Positions 25,023 to 33,069 of a stretch of DNA of 64,000 bases are shown here, piece after piece. How positions within the stretch are numbered: position 1 is the stretch's first letter; each line of letters begins with the position of its first letter. Source of the DNA: Mycolicibacterium novocastrense (GTDB lineage: Bacteria > Actinomycetota > Actinomycetes > Mycobacteriales > Mycobacteriaceae); assembly GCF_001570485.1 (NCBI RefSeq), contig NZ_BCTA01000002.1:124001-188000 (forward strand). The letters are read 5' to 3'. Below the pieces are notes generated by a model, which saw only the letters and a program-made list of their open reading frames with translations, made no database searches and was not told the DNA's origin. The position numbers and the translations under genes were made by a program.

Positions 25023-25766
25023 TCATGGGACGTAGCGGTCCCACTCGTACGGCACGACGGCGTAAAACGGCGCCGCGAAGAGCGCTTCGACGCCGTCCGT
25101 CTCCCATCGGGTCCGTAGGACCGGTCCCAGCCGCCCGGCGACGGTGACGGGGTCATCGTCGAGGAAGCAGTACGTAAGCGTCTGCGCGGCAGGGGCGCTC
25201 GCCAGACGGGCTTCGACCGGCAGAGACGTCGCCGCCCACGCGCCTGCCACCCCGTCGACGTCCACCAGTTCGTCCGGAGAACCTGCGCCTCGTTCCAGCA
25301 GTAGATACACGCCTCTATTCGGCCACCACGGCAGCACGTCGGCGCCCACCTTGATCCGTGGCGCTGCGGCGCGCTGCTGCACGTCGTACACACCGCGTTC
25401 GACCGCTGGCAGCAGAGGAAGTTTGCGGCCCGCGTCACCGAGTGCCTTGGACAGTGCGAGGAACGGTCCCATTCCCTCGACCCCGGTGAAGAAGTACGTC
25501 ATCACGTGATCGATCTCGTCATAGGGAGTTTCACCGGTTGCGCGTGCGGCGCGGCACTGCGGCGTGGACACCAGGCGCAGGGATGCGCGCACCGCCGGCA
25601 TCCGGTGCTGTTCGGGGCGGTGGTCCAGGGTGTGCCAGCGCAGATAGTCCGCGTCCGCTCCGTCGGGGTGGCGTCGCGCCATCGAGACGAACATGGTGGT
25701 GATGTCCCCGTCTCCGTTGGCGAGCACCTCGGGAACCTCGTCCGACGGTCTGCCCGGTAGTTGCAT
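25023..25766 (-). CDS. conserved hypothetical protein, possibly EthD-like (dimeric alpha/beta barrel)
   Basis: 247-aa protein starting MQLPGRPSDEVPEVLANG. The segment YLRWHTLDHRPEQHRMP is the only strong motif; similar His-rich helices occur in EthD/dimeric alpha-beta barrel proteins, and a second half (VTYCFLDDDPVTVAGRLGP) could be a repeat of the fold. I cannot assign a reaction. ATG 25766 follows GAGGAGACGTCG, so the 29-codon extension upstream is rejected. Lies between the LLM gene and the epimerase on the same strand, 11 nt from the latter. Confidence 0.75.
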   Translation of the reverse strand: MQLPGRPSDEVPEVLANGDGDITTMFVSMARRHPDGADADYLRWHTLDHRPEQHRMPAVRASLRLVSTPQCRAARATGETPYDEIDHVMTYFFTGVEGMGPFLALSKALGDAGRKLPLLPAVERGVYDVQQRAAAPRIKVGADVLPWWPNRGVYLLLERGAGSPDELVDVDGVAGAWAATSLPVEARLASAPAAQTLTYCFLDDDPVTVAGRLGPVLRTRWETDGVEALFAAPFYAVVPYEWDRYVP

Positions 25767-25777
25767 CGACGTCTCCT

Positions 25778-26692
25778 CTACACCGAACCCGGCTGTGGCA
25801 GCGGGATTTCGGGATGGCGGGCCTCGATCATTCGGCGGAAACCGTCGCGCCACCCGACCGTCGTGCGCCCCAGCACCTCGTGCATGTGGGTGACGTCAGG
25901 CCACAACGGCGTGTGGGCCTCGGGCGTGTACTCGAAAATCGGATCGATGCCGACCAGTTCGCCCATGTACGCGCAGTACTCCTCGACGCTGACCGTCTCG
26001 CTGCCGGCCCAGTTCACCACGACCGGCGGCGTGTCGGCTGCCTCCATCGCCCTGATCCCCAGCGCGACGTAGTCGTCCTCGTAGATCGGGTTGTAGTTGT
26101 TCGGCCGGTCCGGGTGCAGCCTTATCGGTCTACGAGCCAGCATTGCGTCGAGACGGTCGGCGGGGGCGCCGCCTTCGGGCCCGTAGGTGGAACAGATTCT
26201 GATGATGGTCAACGGAATCTCGTACTGTCTGGCGACCCACGTGCAGACCGCCTCGGCAGCAATCTTGGAGAAGCTGTAGTTCGCCCGCAACGGCACCCCG
26301 GGCGGATCGGATTCGGTCAGCGGCCGCTGACCCTGGTACGCGTAGATCGAGCCGGTCGAACACAGTACGAGGCCATTTGCGGCGCGGTACCGGTGCAGCA
26401 GGTCTCCCGAACGCTGCGCGTTCGTCTCCAGGCAGCGCGTCCAGTCCTCGGCTCCGGGATCGACCGCGGCGTGGAAGACATAGGTGAAATCGTCGGGGAG
26501 CGCGGAGAAGTCGCCGTCACCGATGTCGAGGGCGACCGGAATGACACCCGCGGCGCTCAGCCTGTCGCGGCTGGCCGGCTCACGCATCCGGGCTGCGCCC
26601 CACACCTCGTTGTTGCGTGCCAGCTCACGCGCCAAGGGGAACGCGATCTTGCCGGTGGCGCCGGTGATCAGGATCTTCTCGCCGTTGAGCAT
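25778..26692 (-). CDS. NAD-dependent epimerase/dehydratase (extended SDR)
   Basis: 304-aa extended SDR: ILITGATGKIAFPLARELA (nucleotide motif), STGSIYAY with the catalytic Ser, YSFSK with Tyr/Lys, and RICSTYGPEG. Likely substrates are nucleotide sugars or, as for 3-beta-HSD-like relatives, hydroxysteroid-type alcohols; sequence does not decide. First gene of the minus-strand run 26692-24041, divergent from the acyl-CoA dehydrogenase at 26749 with only 56 nt between. Confidence 0.88.
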   Translation of the reverse strand: MLNGEKILITGATGKIAFPLARELARNNEVWGAARMREPASRDRLSAAGVIPVALDIGDGDFSALPDDFTYVFHAAVDPGAEDWTRCLETNAQRSGDLLHRYRAANGLVLCSTGSIYAYQGQRPLTESDPPGVPLRANYSFSKIAAEAVCTWVARQYEIPLTIIRICSTYGPEGGAPADRLDAMLARRPIRLHPDRPNNYNPIYEDDYVALGIRAMEAADTPPVVVNWAGSETVSVEEYCAYMGELVGIDPIFEYTPEAHTPLWPDVTHMHEVLGRTTVGWRDGFRRMIEARHPEIPLPQPGSV

Positions 26693-26727
26693 CCCTTAAG
26701 TCTTAGCGCACCGCGCCTCAAATGTTA

Positions 26728-26742
26728 AGTACTTGATATGTT
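26728..26742 (+). promoter_or_regulatory. leaderless promoter with AAGTACTT palindrome
   Basis: AAGTACTTGATATG contains the palindrome AAGTACTT followed by a TATGTT -10 box (26737-26742) that ends 6 nt before the ATG at 26749, so transcription should start at or beside the ATG. The AAGTACTTGATA element also occurs at 39223-39234. Confidence 0.6.
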
Positions 26743-26748
26743 GGCGGG

Positions 26749-27924
26749 ATGCAGCTCACCTTCGATGCCGAAGTGGAGGCGTTCCGCGCGGAGTTCGTCG
26801 CCTTCCTCGACGAGCACCTGCCGCCGGAGGCCGAGGCGGCGGAGCGGTCCCGATCGACGGCCCACGTGCCGCAGTGGGCACGCTGTTGGCAGCGGCTGCT
26901 GTTCGACCACGGATGGTTGCTACCGGGAAACCCGCCGGAATTCGGTGGCCGCAACGCGGGCGTGCTCGAACAGTTCGTCCACCGCGAGGAGCTGGCGCGG
27001 CGCCGGATCTATCCTGCCTTCAATCCGCAGGGCGTCGGGATCATCGCCGCGTCGCTCCTGTCCTTCGGCAGCGACGAGCAGAAGCAGCGGTGGGCGGTGC
27101 CGATTCTGCGTGCCGAGATGACCGCATCGCTGGGCATGAGCGAACCCGGGGCCGGTTCGGACCTGGCGGGCCTGGCGACGCGAGCGGTGCGCGACGGTGA
27201 GGATTTCGTCGTCGACGGGCAGAAGGTCTGGACTTCGGGCGCACACGACGCCGATGTCATCCTCGCGTTCGTGCGCACCGACCCGGATGCCCCCAAGCAC
27301 AAGGGAATCAGCGCGCTGTTGATACCCACCGACCTACCTGGAGTCGAGCGCAGGCCGTTCGCTTCGGTGTACAGCCGTGAGGACCTGGACTTCAACGAGG
27401 TGTTCTTCTCCGGCGTTCGGGTGCCCGCAGAGAATCTCGTCGGTCCTCTGCATGAGGGTTGGCGCGTGGCCAACGGATCGCTGGGCCACGAACGCACCAT
27501 GATGTGGATGGCGTTCGCCAATCGGCTGGATCAACTGCTGCAGGACTTCCGCCCGGTGGGAGCGGTGAACCAGGACCGCTACGCGACGATCGCGATGGAC
27601 TATCAGGCGCTGCGTCTGCTCGGTTCGGTCGCACTGGGGCAGGCGGCGCGGGGCGAACGCGACATCCCCGGCATCTCGGTGTTGAAGCTGTTCGGGTCGG
27701 AAGCCGAGCAGAAGGCGCTCGGGTATGCGCTCGACGCCGCGGGCGCAGACGGCTTGCGCAGTCCCGGACTCACAGCGCCGTACAACCCCTACAGCCCAGG
27801 TCTTTTCACCGCCGACTGGTTCACTCGCTACATCAGCACCTATGCCGGGACGATTTCGGGTGGGGCGTCGGAAATCCAGCGCAACATCATCGCGCAGCGG
27901 GTGCTCGGCCTACCGCCGCGCTAG
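26749..27924 (+). CDS. acyl-CoA dehydrogenase
   Basis: 391-aa FadE-type enzyme beginning MQLTFDAEVEAFRAEF. Contains PPEFGGRNAG, LGMSEPGAGSDLAGL, DGQKVWTSGAHDADV, GSLGHERTMMWM and the C-terminal GTISGGASEIQRNIIAQRVL. Very close paralogue of 60367-61554. That copy is preceded by a short dehydrogenase subunit, while this one has none adjacent. Predicted leaderless. Ends overlapping the convergent VWA gene by 15 nt. Confidence 0.94.
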   Translation: MQLTFDAEVEAFRAEFVAFLDEHLPPEAEAAERSRSTAHVPQWARCWQRLLFDHGWLLPGNPPEFGGRNAGVLEQFVHREELARRRIYPAFNPQGVGIIAASLLSFGSDEQKQRWAVPILRAEMTASLGMSEPGAGSDLAGLATRAVRDGEDFVVDGQKVWTSGAHDADVILAFVRTDPDAPKHKGISALLIPTDLPGVERRPFASVYSREDLDFNEVFFSGVRVPAENLVGPLHEGWRVANGSLGHERTMMWMAFANRLDQLLQDFRPVGAVNQDRYATIAMDYQALRLLGSVALGQAARGERDIPGISVLKLFGSEAEQKALGYALDAAGADGLRSPGLTAPYNPYSPGLFTADWFTRYISTYAGTISGGASEIQRNIIAQRVLGLPPR

Positions 27925-29616
27925 GTATGTCGGCGGGGGCGCGGGTGCGGCGAGTTCCCGCAGCGATGCCATGAACAATTCGTCCATCCGTGGGCTCAGC
28001 TCGGCCAACGAGGCGGCACCGGCATGGCCGACGGAACCGAAGACGCGGTCAAGCGCATCGGCGCCCGCGGAAGAACCGATCGAAAGACACAGGCATGCAA
28101 CGCCGTCGGCGCGCAGCTCCTCGAGGGCCTTGTGCGCGTCGGCCTCCGCATAGCGACCTTCGTAACCGTCGTCGTACGGGTGGCCGTCGGACAGGACGAG
28201 CAACAGCTTGTTGGGGGTGCCCGCCTCTTGCTTGAGGATCTCGGCCGCACCGCGGATCGCCGCGCCGAGGCGGGTGTAGCTCGACGGTTGCAGTTGATTG
28301 AGGCGAGCCCGCCCGACCGCCCCGAAGCGCTGATCGAACTTCTTGATGGCCGGAAGGTGGACCGCATGACGGCCTCGGGACCGGAAGGCGTAGACCGCGA
28401 CCCGATCGCCGAGCTCCTCGAGCGTGGCCGCCAGTGTGGCGGCCGACCGCCGCTGGTGCTCGTGCACGGCCAGTCCGTCCGGGTCGGCGTCGGTCGCCGA
28501 GCCGGACGCGTCGAGCAGGATCAGCACCCCGAGGTTCCTGGCGACCTTGCGGTGTTCGGAGAAGATGTGCTCGGGCGGGGAGAACCCGGAACGGAGGTCG
28601 ACGGACAGGTCGACGAGGGCTTCGATGTCGAGTTCGTCGCCATCCGGTCGGCGCCGCAACACCCTGGGGCCCAACCCGATCCGGGAAAGTCGGCGGCGCA
28701 GGACGTCGTCGGGGGCGACGACGGCAGCTCCGACGTCGGCGGGTGTGGTCAGCGGGTAGTCGATCACCCGGCACCAGTCCGGCCGGTACCGGCGCCGGAA
28801 GACGTCCCACTCGGGATGCAGCGCTCCGCCCACCCCGACGGCGGCACCCGGGCGTTCGTCGTCGGTGAAGTGGATCCGGGTGGGCACCGGCCTGGCGTGC
28901 GGCCCGCCCGCGCGGACCCGCCGCACGGCTTCGGCCTGCGGGTCGCCGCCGGCGCTGTTCCCGGAGGACCCCGAGGTGCCGAGCAGCTTGCGCAGGAAGT
29001 CGCCGACCGTTTTCGAGTTGAAGAGCGGGTTGTCGAACATCTTGAGGATCTTGCTTTCCTCCGACGGCCCCTCGTCATCGTCATCGTCTTCGTCTTCCGG
29101 TAGGGCGGCCGGATCGGGTGTGAACCGCAGGTCGTCATCGGAGGCGCGTGCGCCCAACTCGGTCGTGCTCAGCAGTGCCGACGGTTTGAGGGTGCCGAAC
29201 CAGTCGGGCGGATCACCGACTCTTGTTCGGCTGCACGCGATTTCGAGGGACTCGGCGGCGGACGTGGTGCCGTGCGGGTTCTCGGGGTGGAGCCTCGCCG
29301 CCAACGGCAGCCGGCGGGCCAACTCGACGAGCACCCGGCTACCCTCGATCGCCAGATAGCGACGTGCGAGAGCCGAGCGCGCCCGCAACGGCCGAATCAG
29401 TGGCTCGCGCAGGCTGCCCGCCCCGATGAGCGCGCTGTGCAACACCACTTCCCGCCGAATCTGCTCGGCCGAACCCCTGTCCGAGACGAAGATGACCGTG
29501 CCGTTGGTGTGGGCGGGGTGGCCCTTCGGCGCAGTCGCGATGTCGATCGACCGACCGGCGATGAACGTCGCCAGAAGCCGGAAGCGATCGAGTTCGGCCG
29601 CGCCCGGGTCGTTCAC
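27910..29616 (-). CDS. VWA-domain protein (NorD/CbbO-like)
   Basis: 568-aa protein. The C-terminal von Willebrand A domain (from ~residue 370) has the MIDAS loop LLDASGSATD, a later Thr/Ser site in SSYTRLGAAIRGA and LVLSDGHPYDD. The middle holds an acidic linker (DEDDDDDEG). The N-terminal ~250 residues are not recognisable. GTG 29616 overlaps the upstream NorQ/CbbQ-type ATPase by 4 nt. Such AAA+/VWA pairs remodel or insert metal into target enzymes (RuBisCO, NO reductase, CO dehydrogenase). None of these targets is in the window, so the client is unknown. Confidence 0.9.
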   Translation of the reverse strand: MNDPGAAELDRFRLLATFIAGRSIDIATAPKGHPAHTNGTVIFVSDRGSAEQIRREVVLHSALIGAGSLREPLIRPLRARSALARRYLAIEGSRVLVELARRLPLAARLHPENPHGTTSAAESLEIACSRTRVGDPPDWFGTLKPSALLSTTELGARASDDDLRFTPDPAALPEDEDDDDDEGPSEESKILKMFDNPLFNSKTVGDFLRKLLGTSGSSGNSAGGDPQAEAVRRVRAGGPHARPVPTRIHFTDDERPGAAVGVGGALHPEWDVFRRRYRPDWCRVIDYPLTTPADVGAAVVAPDDVLRRRLSRIGLGPRVLRRRPDGDELDIEALVDLSVDLRSGFSPPEHIFSEHRKVARNLGVLILLDASGSATDADPDGLAVHEHQRRSAATLAATLEELGDRVAVYAFRSRGRHAVHLPAIKKFDQRFGAVGRARLNQLQPSSYTRLGAAIRGAAEILKQEAGTPNKLLLVLSDGHPYDDGYEGRYAEADAHKALEELRADGVACLCLSIGSSAGADALDRVFGSVGHAGAASLAELSPRMDELFMASLRELAAPAPPPTYLARR

Positions 29617-30434
29617 GGGCCGGGCAGCAGCGCATCGACGAGTTCGCCGAGCGCGCGCACGACGTCTCTGTCGTCGGACAGCGCCTCCACGATCGCGGCC
29701 TGCACGGCGCGCCGCAGACCGAGCCCCTCGGCAGCGAGCCCGCCGGCCAGGATGAGCGTCCGCGTCGAGGACGCCTCGCGCAGCGGTGAGCCCTCGATAC
29801 CGCGGATAGCATTACCGATCGACACCAGGGTCCGTGCCGTGTCGACGTCGATTCCGGCCTCGTGCGCGACGATCTCGGTCTCCACCTCGGGCGGCGGGAA
29901 GTCGAGTTCGATCGCGACGAACCGTTGGCGCGTCGACTCCTTGATGTTCTTCAGCACGCTCTGGTAGCCCGGGTTGTACGAGATCACCAGTTGAAACCCG
30001 GGCGCAGCGGACAGGGTCGTACCGAGCCGGTCGACCGGCAGTTCGCGACGGTGGTCGGCCAACGGGTGGATCACGACGGTGGTGTCCTGGCGCGCCTCGA
30101 CGATCTCGTCGAGGTAGCAGATCGCGCCCGTCCGAACGGCTCTGGTCAGCGGTCCGTCGACCCAGACCGTCTCACCGCCCTTGAGTAGGAACCGGCCCAC
30201 CAGATCGGCCGACGTCATGTCTTCGTGGCCGGCGACGGTGATCAACTCGCGGTCCAGTTCGTGGGCCATCGCCTCGACGAACCGGGTCTTGCCGCATCCG
30301 GTGGGACCCTTGAGCAACACCGGCGAACCTCGCCGGGCCGCGGCGCGAAACACCTCGACCTCATCGCCGACCGACCGGTAAAACGGTGCCCGCGAGTGAC
30401 TTTCGAGCGTCGGCACGTGATTATTGGCTGACAC
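29613..30434 (-). CDS. MoxR-type AAA+ ATPase of NorQ/CbbQ family
   Basis: 273-aa ATPase. Walker A GPTGCGKT, family segment LITVAGHEDMTSADLVGRFL, DGPLTRAVRTGAICYLDEI (Walker B), HPLADHRRELP, YNPGYQSVLKNIKESTRQRF (sensor and Arg-finger region). These are diagnostic of the NirQ/NorQ/CbbQ group. GTG 30434 is chosen: GGAG lies 8 nt upstream and the start is 1 nt after the AveC-like gene stop; the longer open frame runs back through that gene. Overlaps the VWA gene by 4 nt. Works with that protein as a chaperone-like activator. Confidence 0.93.
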   Translation of the reverse strand: MSANNHVPTLESHSRAPFYRSVGDEVEVFRAAARRGSPVLLKGPTGCGKTRFVEAMAHELDRELITVAGHEDMTSADLVGRFLLKGGETVWVDGPLTRAVRTGAICYLDEIVEARQDTTVVIHPLADHRRELPVDRLGTTLSAAPGFQLVISYNPGYQSVLKNIKESTRQRFVAIELDFPPPEVETEIVAHEAGIDVDTARTLVSIGNAIRGIEGSPLREASSTRTLILAGGLAAEGLGLRRAVQAAIVEALSDDRDVVRALGELVDALLPGP

Positions 30435-30435
30435 C

Positions 30436-31596
30436 TCATTCGCTCCGTTCGTGCGGCACCACCGCAGGCATCTCCACGCCCTCCGGCAGCACGAATTCGC
30501 CGTCGGTGTTGATGTAACCCGAGTGCCTGGTCGGAATCGGCAGCGACGGGTCGGGGCACGGCCGATCGGTGCCTTCGCCGCAGAGGCCGGAGGTGAAGTA
30601 GGAACGCTTCTGCACATCCTCGGGCCACGGGTCGGCATGGGTCGCCATGAACTGCGCGGGAATGATGTAGAAGACGAAGAACGATGCGCTGATGGCGGCG
30701 AAGATCGCGAGGAAACGCACGAACTGCTGCTTGGCGAATTCGCCGCGGACGTTGTCTAAGCCCCGCTCGACGACCGTGCGGCCGCGGTCGTCGGTGAAGA
30801 ACCGCAGACAGCACAACGCGGCCTGCACGCCGCCCCACATCAGGCCCTCGTAGATCGGCCACTGGTAGTAGGTTCCGGCGTTGATCGACAGCGCCTGGAT
30901 GGCACCGGGGAACGTGTACATCCCCAACGGCATCAGGACCAGGCCCTCCATCACGAAGTCGAACACGAAACCCCAAGCGAAGGCGACGCCGATCAGACCC
31001 TTGGCGCCGAGGTTCGGCCACCGCTGCTGAGCTTTTCGCATGACCCAGCAGCCCAGGATCGTGCACAGCAGCACGCCGTACGCGTATCCGGAGACGTTGA
31101 TGCCCAACGGTTCTGCCACTTGGGCGCCGGGCCTCTCGGGCGACAGCCAACCCGGGACGTGCGGGGCCCACGAGCCCATGTTGAACGCCCACGCGTTGTA
31201 GGTGCACCAGGTGTTGATGTAGTTCAGCAGCGGGTCCTGGAAGAAGAACAGACCCGTGGACACCATGATCATGCCGTCCAACGTGATGCGACGTTCGCGT
31301 CGCCACGGCCGGATGATGAACCACCAGATGGCGACCGGGAAGAGCACCGGTGAGCCGATCTGCCACATCATCAGGGCGACCTTCATGAAGGTGGGCGGCT
31401 CGGTCGGACCGGGATCGACCGGCGTGAAGTACGGGCCGGTGATCCACCGGATCCAGACGTAGATCTGGAAGACCAGGATCACGCCACCCAATGTCGCCCA
31501 GATCTTGACCCGGTTTGACGGCCGCGGCGACGCCTCTTCGAGTCGACCCACTGTGCTCAGCGACTCAGCGGATGGCTTGTTCGACAGTTCGCTCAC
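30436..31596 (-). CDS. AveC-like multi-pass membrane protein
   Basis: 386-aa membrane protein with about seven hydrophobic segments (for example ILVFQIYVWIRWI, VLFPVAIWWFII, GVLLCTILGCWVM, FLAIFAAISASFFVFYII) and motifs typical of the mycobacterial AveC/spirocyclase-like family (DPLLNYINTWCTYNAWAFNMG; FDFVMEGLVLMPLGMYTFPGA). AveC shapes the spiroketal in avermectin synthesis; mycobacterial members have no known reaction. GTG 31596 is preferred because AGGAGG lies 4 nt upstream; ATG 31623 lacks a site. Operon with the ATPase and VWA genes; divergent from the TetR at 31700. Confidence 0.85.
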   Translation of the reverse strand: MSELSNKPSAESLSTVGRLEEASPRPSNRVKIWATLGGVILVFQIYVWIRWITGPYFTPVDPGPTEPPTFMKVALMMWQIGSPVLFPVAIWWFIIRPWRRERRITLDGMIMVSTGLFFFQDPLLNYINTWCTYNAWAFNMGSWAPHVPGWLSPERPGAQVAEPLGINVSGYAYGVLLCTILGCWVMRKAQQRWPNLGAKGLIGVAFAWGFVFDFVMEGLVLMPLGMYTFPGAIQALSINAGTYYQWPIYEGLMWGGVQAALCCLRFFTDDRGRTVVERGLDNVRGEFAKQQFVRFLAIFAAISASFFVFYIIPAQFMATHADPWPEDVQKRSYFTSGLCGEGTDRPCPDPSLPIPTRHSGYINTDGEFVLPEGVEMPAVVPHERSE

Positions 31597-31639
31597 GACG
31601 CCTCCTCGATCGCGCCTCGTCATCGCGATCTCGAGAAAT

Positions 31640-31653
31640 ATACCCGTCGGTAT
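31640..31653. promoter_or_regulatory. TetR operator between AveC-like and TetR genes
   Basis: ATACC-CGTC-GGTAT is a perfect inverted repeat in the 103-bp divergent region. A TAGATT -10 box for the TetR gene lies at 31675-31680, about 20 nt before ATG 31700. The arrangement fits autoregulation and control of the AveC/ATPase/VWA operon. Confidence 0.65.
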
Positions 31654-31699
31654 CTGGATAACTCAATGGGATCTTAGATTCTTATGGCAGAATTCCTGC

Positions 31700-32302
31700 A
31701 TGGCGGAGCGGTGGACCCGGGAGCGGCGACTCGAGCACACCCGGTCGCTGCTGCTGGACGCGGCCGAGGACGTGTTCGCCGAAAAGGGTTTCACGGCAGC
31801 CACTGTCGACGACATCGCCTACGAAGCCGGTTACACGAAGGGCGCCATATACAAGCACTTCGCTACCAAGGAGGAGCTGTTCCTGGCCGTCAGCGACCGC
31901 TACTGGCGGCGCTATTTCGACAACTTCGCCGAGGTGATGTCGTCGTCGAAACAGGTGGAGGCCCGCGAGCGCGACGAGATCGCGCAGCGGTGGCGTCAGC
32001 TGAGCCAGGACCGCGGTGCCGAGCACGCCGCCCTCGGTCACGAGTTCACCCTGTACCTGTTGCGCAATCCGGATGCGCGAGAACGCGTGGTCGGCAAGCG
32101 CGCGGAGGTGGTCGAGGCGCTGGCGAAGTTCATCGTCGACGGCATCGACCGCCTCGGCGGAACTCTGGTGATCCCGCCGTTGACGTTCGCCCAGGTGCTG
32201 ATCGCGACCAGCGATGCCATCGTGCTCGGCAGTGAGCTCGACGACGTCGACCTCTACCGGCCGATCATCGACATGTACGTCTCGGCGATCAAATTCCCGT
32301 GA
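31700..32302 (+). CDS. TetR-family regulator
   Basis: 200-aa regulator starting MAERWTRERRLEHTRSLLLD; helix-turn-helix AAEDVFAEKGFTAATVDDIAY and YTKGAIYKHFATKEELF (residues ~19-56). ATG 31700 is taken because the domain begins there and the -10 box is just upstream; the 65-codon extension reads through the operator. Divergent from the AveC-like gene and overlapping the convergent EBP-like gene by 14 nt, so it is the probable local regulator of both membrane-protein operons. Confidence 0.92.
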   Translation: MAERWTRERRLEHTRSLLLDAAEDVFAEKGFTAATVDDIAYEAGYTKGAIYKHFATKEELFLAVSDRYWRRYFDNFAEVMSSSKQVEARERDEIAQRWRQLSQDRGAEHAALGHEFTLYLLRNPDARERVVGKRAEVVEALAKFIVDGIDRLGGTLVIPPLTFAQVLIATSDAIVLGSELDDVDLYRPIIDMYVSAIKFP

Positions 32303-33065
32303 CGGCCCGCGCGCCCGCCCGCCGCGTCAAATAGTCGATCTGCAGGTGAATCGAGTACAGGACCAGTGGGGGCAGCACCATGAACGGGATGTTTTCGGCG
32401 ATGAACTTGAAGCCCAGACCGTAGCCGTCCTGTCCGATGTTCTCGAATCCCGCACCCACCTCGGCGAGGAAGTACACCGCGGTGCTGCTCATCAGGACGG
32501 CACATCCCGCGAACGCTCCCCACAGGCAACGGATCCGGGATTCCGTCGACAGGTCGGTCTTGATCAGTCGCGTCCACATGACGAACACCACGACACCGGT
32601 GGTCACGCCGACCACCTCCAACGCGAAGATCCACGGGTTACCGCTGACGTAGCGGGTGTCGGCCAGGGCGTACTGCCACCACAGCCACTTCCAGCCGGGG
32701 TCGGTCGTGGGCGTCCACCAGCCGAGCGGATGGCCGATGAGGAACATCAGTTCGTAGCCGATCTGGCTGCACGCGGTATAGGGCAGATAGAACAGCGTGA
32801 GTTCCGCTGCCTTGTCGAGCCGACTCCGGTTTTCGCCCGGCGCATCCCACAGGATGACGATGGGCACCAGTATCACCGGTATCCCGAAGAGCAGGTTGGC
32901 GATGACGTCCGCGGTGAACGTCGGGGCGATCAGGCCGAACTGCACACCGATCGTCATCGCGAGGAAGACGACCCCCGTCAGTAACCCGACGCCGAGATAG
33001 ATTCGGCCGCGGTGCGGCGCCACCGGGCGAGCGAAGTTCGGCTCGCGGGTCTGCAATGTCGTCAT
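32289..33065 (-). CDS. membrane protein resembling EBP/EXPERA isomerases
   Basis: 258-aa integral membrane protein with about six hydrophobic helices. The segment MFLIGHPLGWW...WQYALADTRYVSG..WIFALEVVG recalls the EXPERA fold of emopamil-binding sterol isomerase (His, Glu/Asp and the DxRY motif followed by a Glu in the next helix). If so it may isomerise a steroid-like double bond, but the match is by eye only. ATG 33065 has GGAG 9 nt upstream. It starts 4 nt after the aldehyde dehydrogenase stop, so these two form an operon. Confidence 0.65.
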   Translation of the reverse strand: MTTLQTREPNFARPVAPHRGRIYLGVGLLTGVVFLAMTIGVQFGLIAPTFTADVIANLLFGIPVILVPIVILWDAPGENRSRLDKAAELTLFYLPYTACSQIGYELMFLIGHPLGWWTPTTDPGWKWLWWQYALADTRYVSGNPWIFALEVVGVTTGVVVFVMWTRLIKTDLSTESRIRCLWGAFAGCAVLMSSTAVYFLAEVGAGFENIGQDGYGLGFKFIAENIPFMVLPPLVLYSIHLQIDYLTRRAGARAVTGI

Positions 33066-33069
33066 GCCA

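Noticed and set aside
28764..29138. Arg/Thr-rich open frame inside the VWA gene
   Set aside because: Out-of-frame reading of the acidic linker and surrounding region of the VWA protein; no independent start signal.
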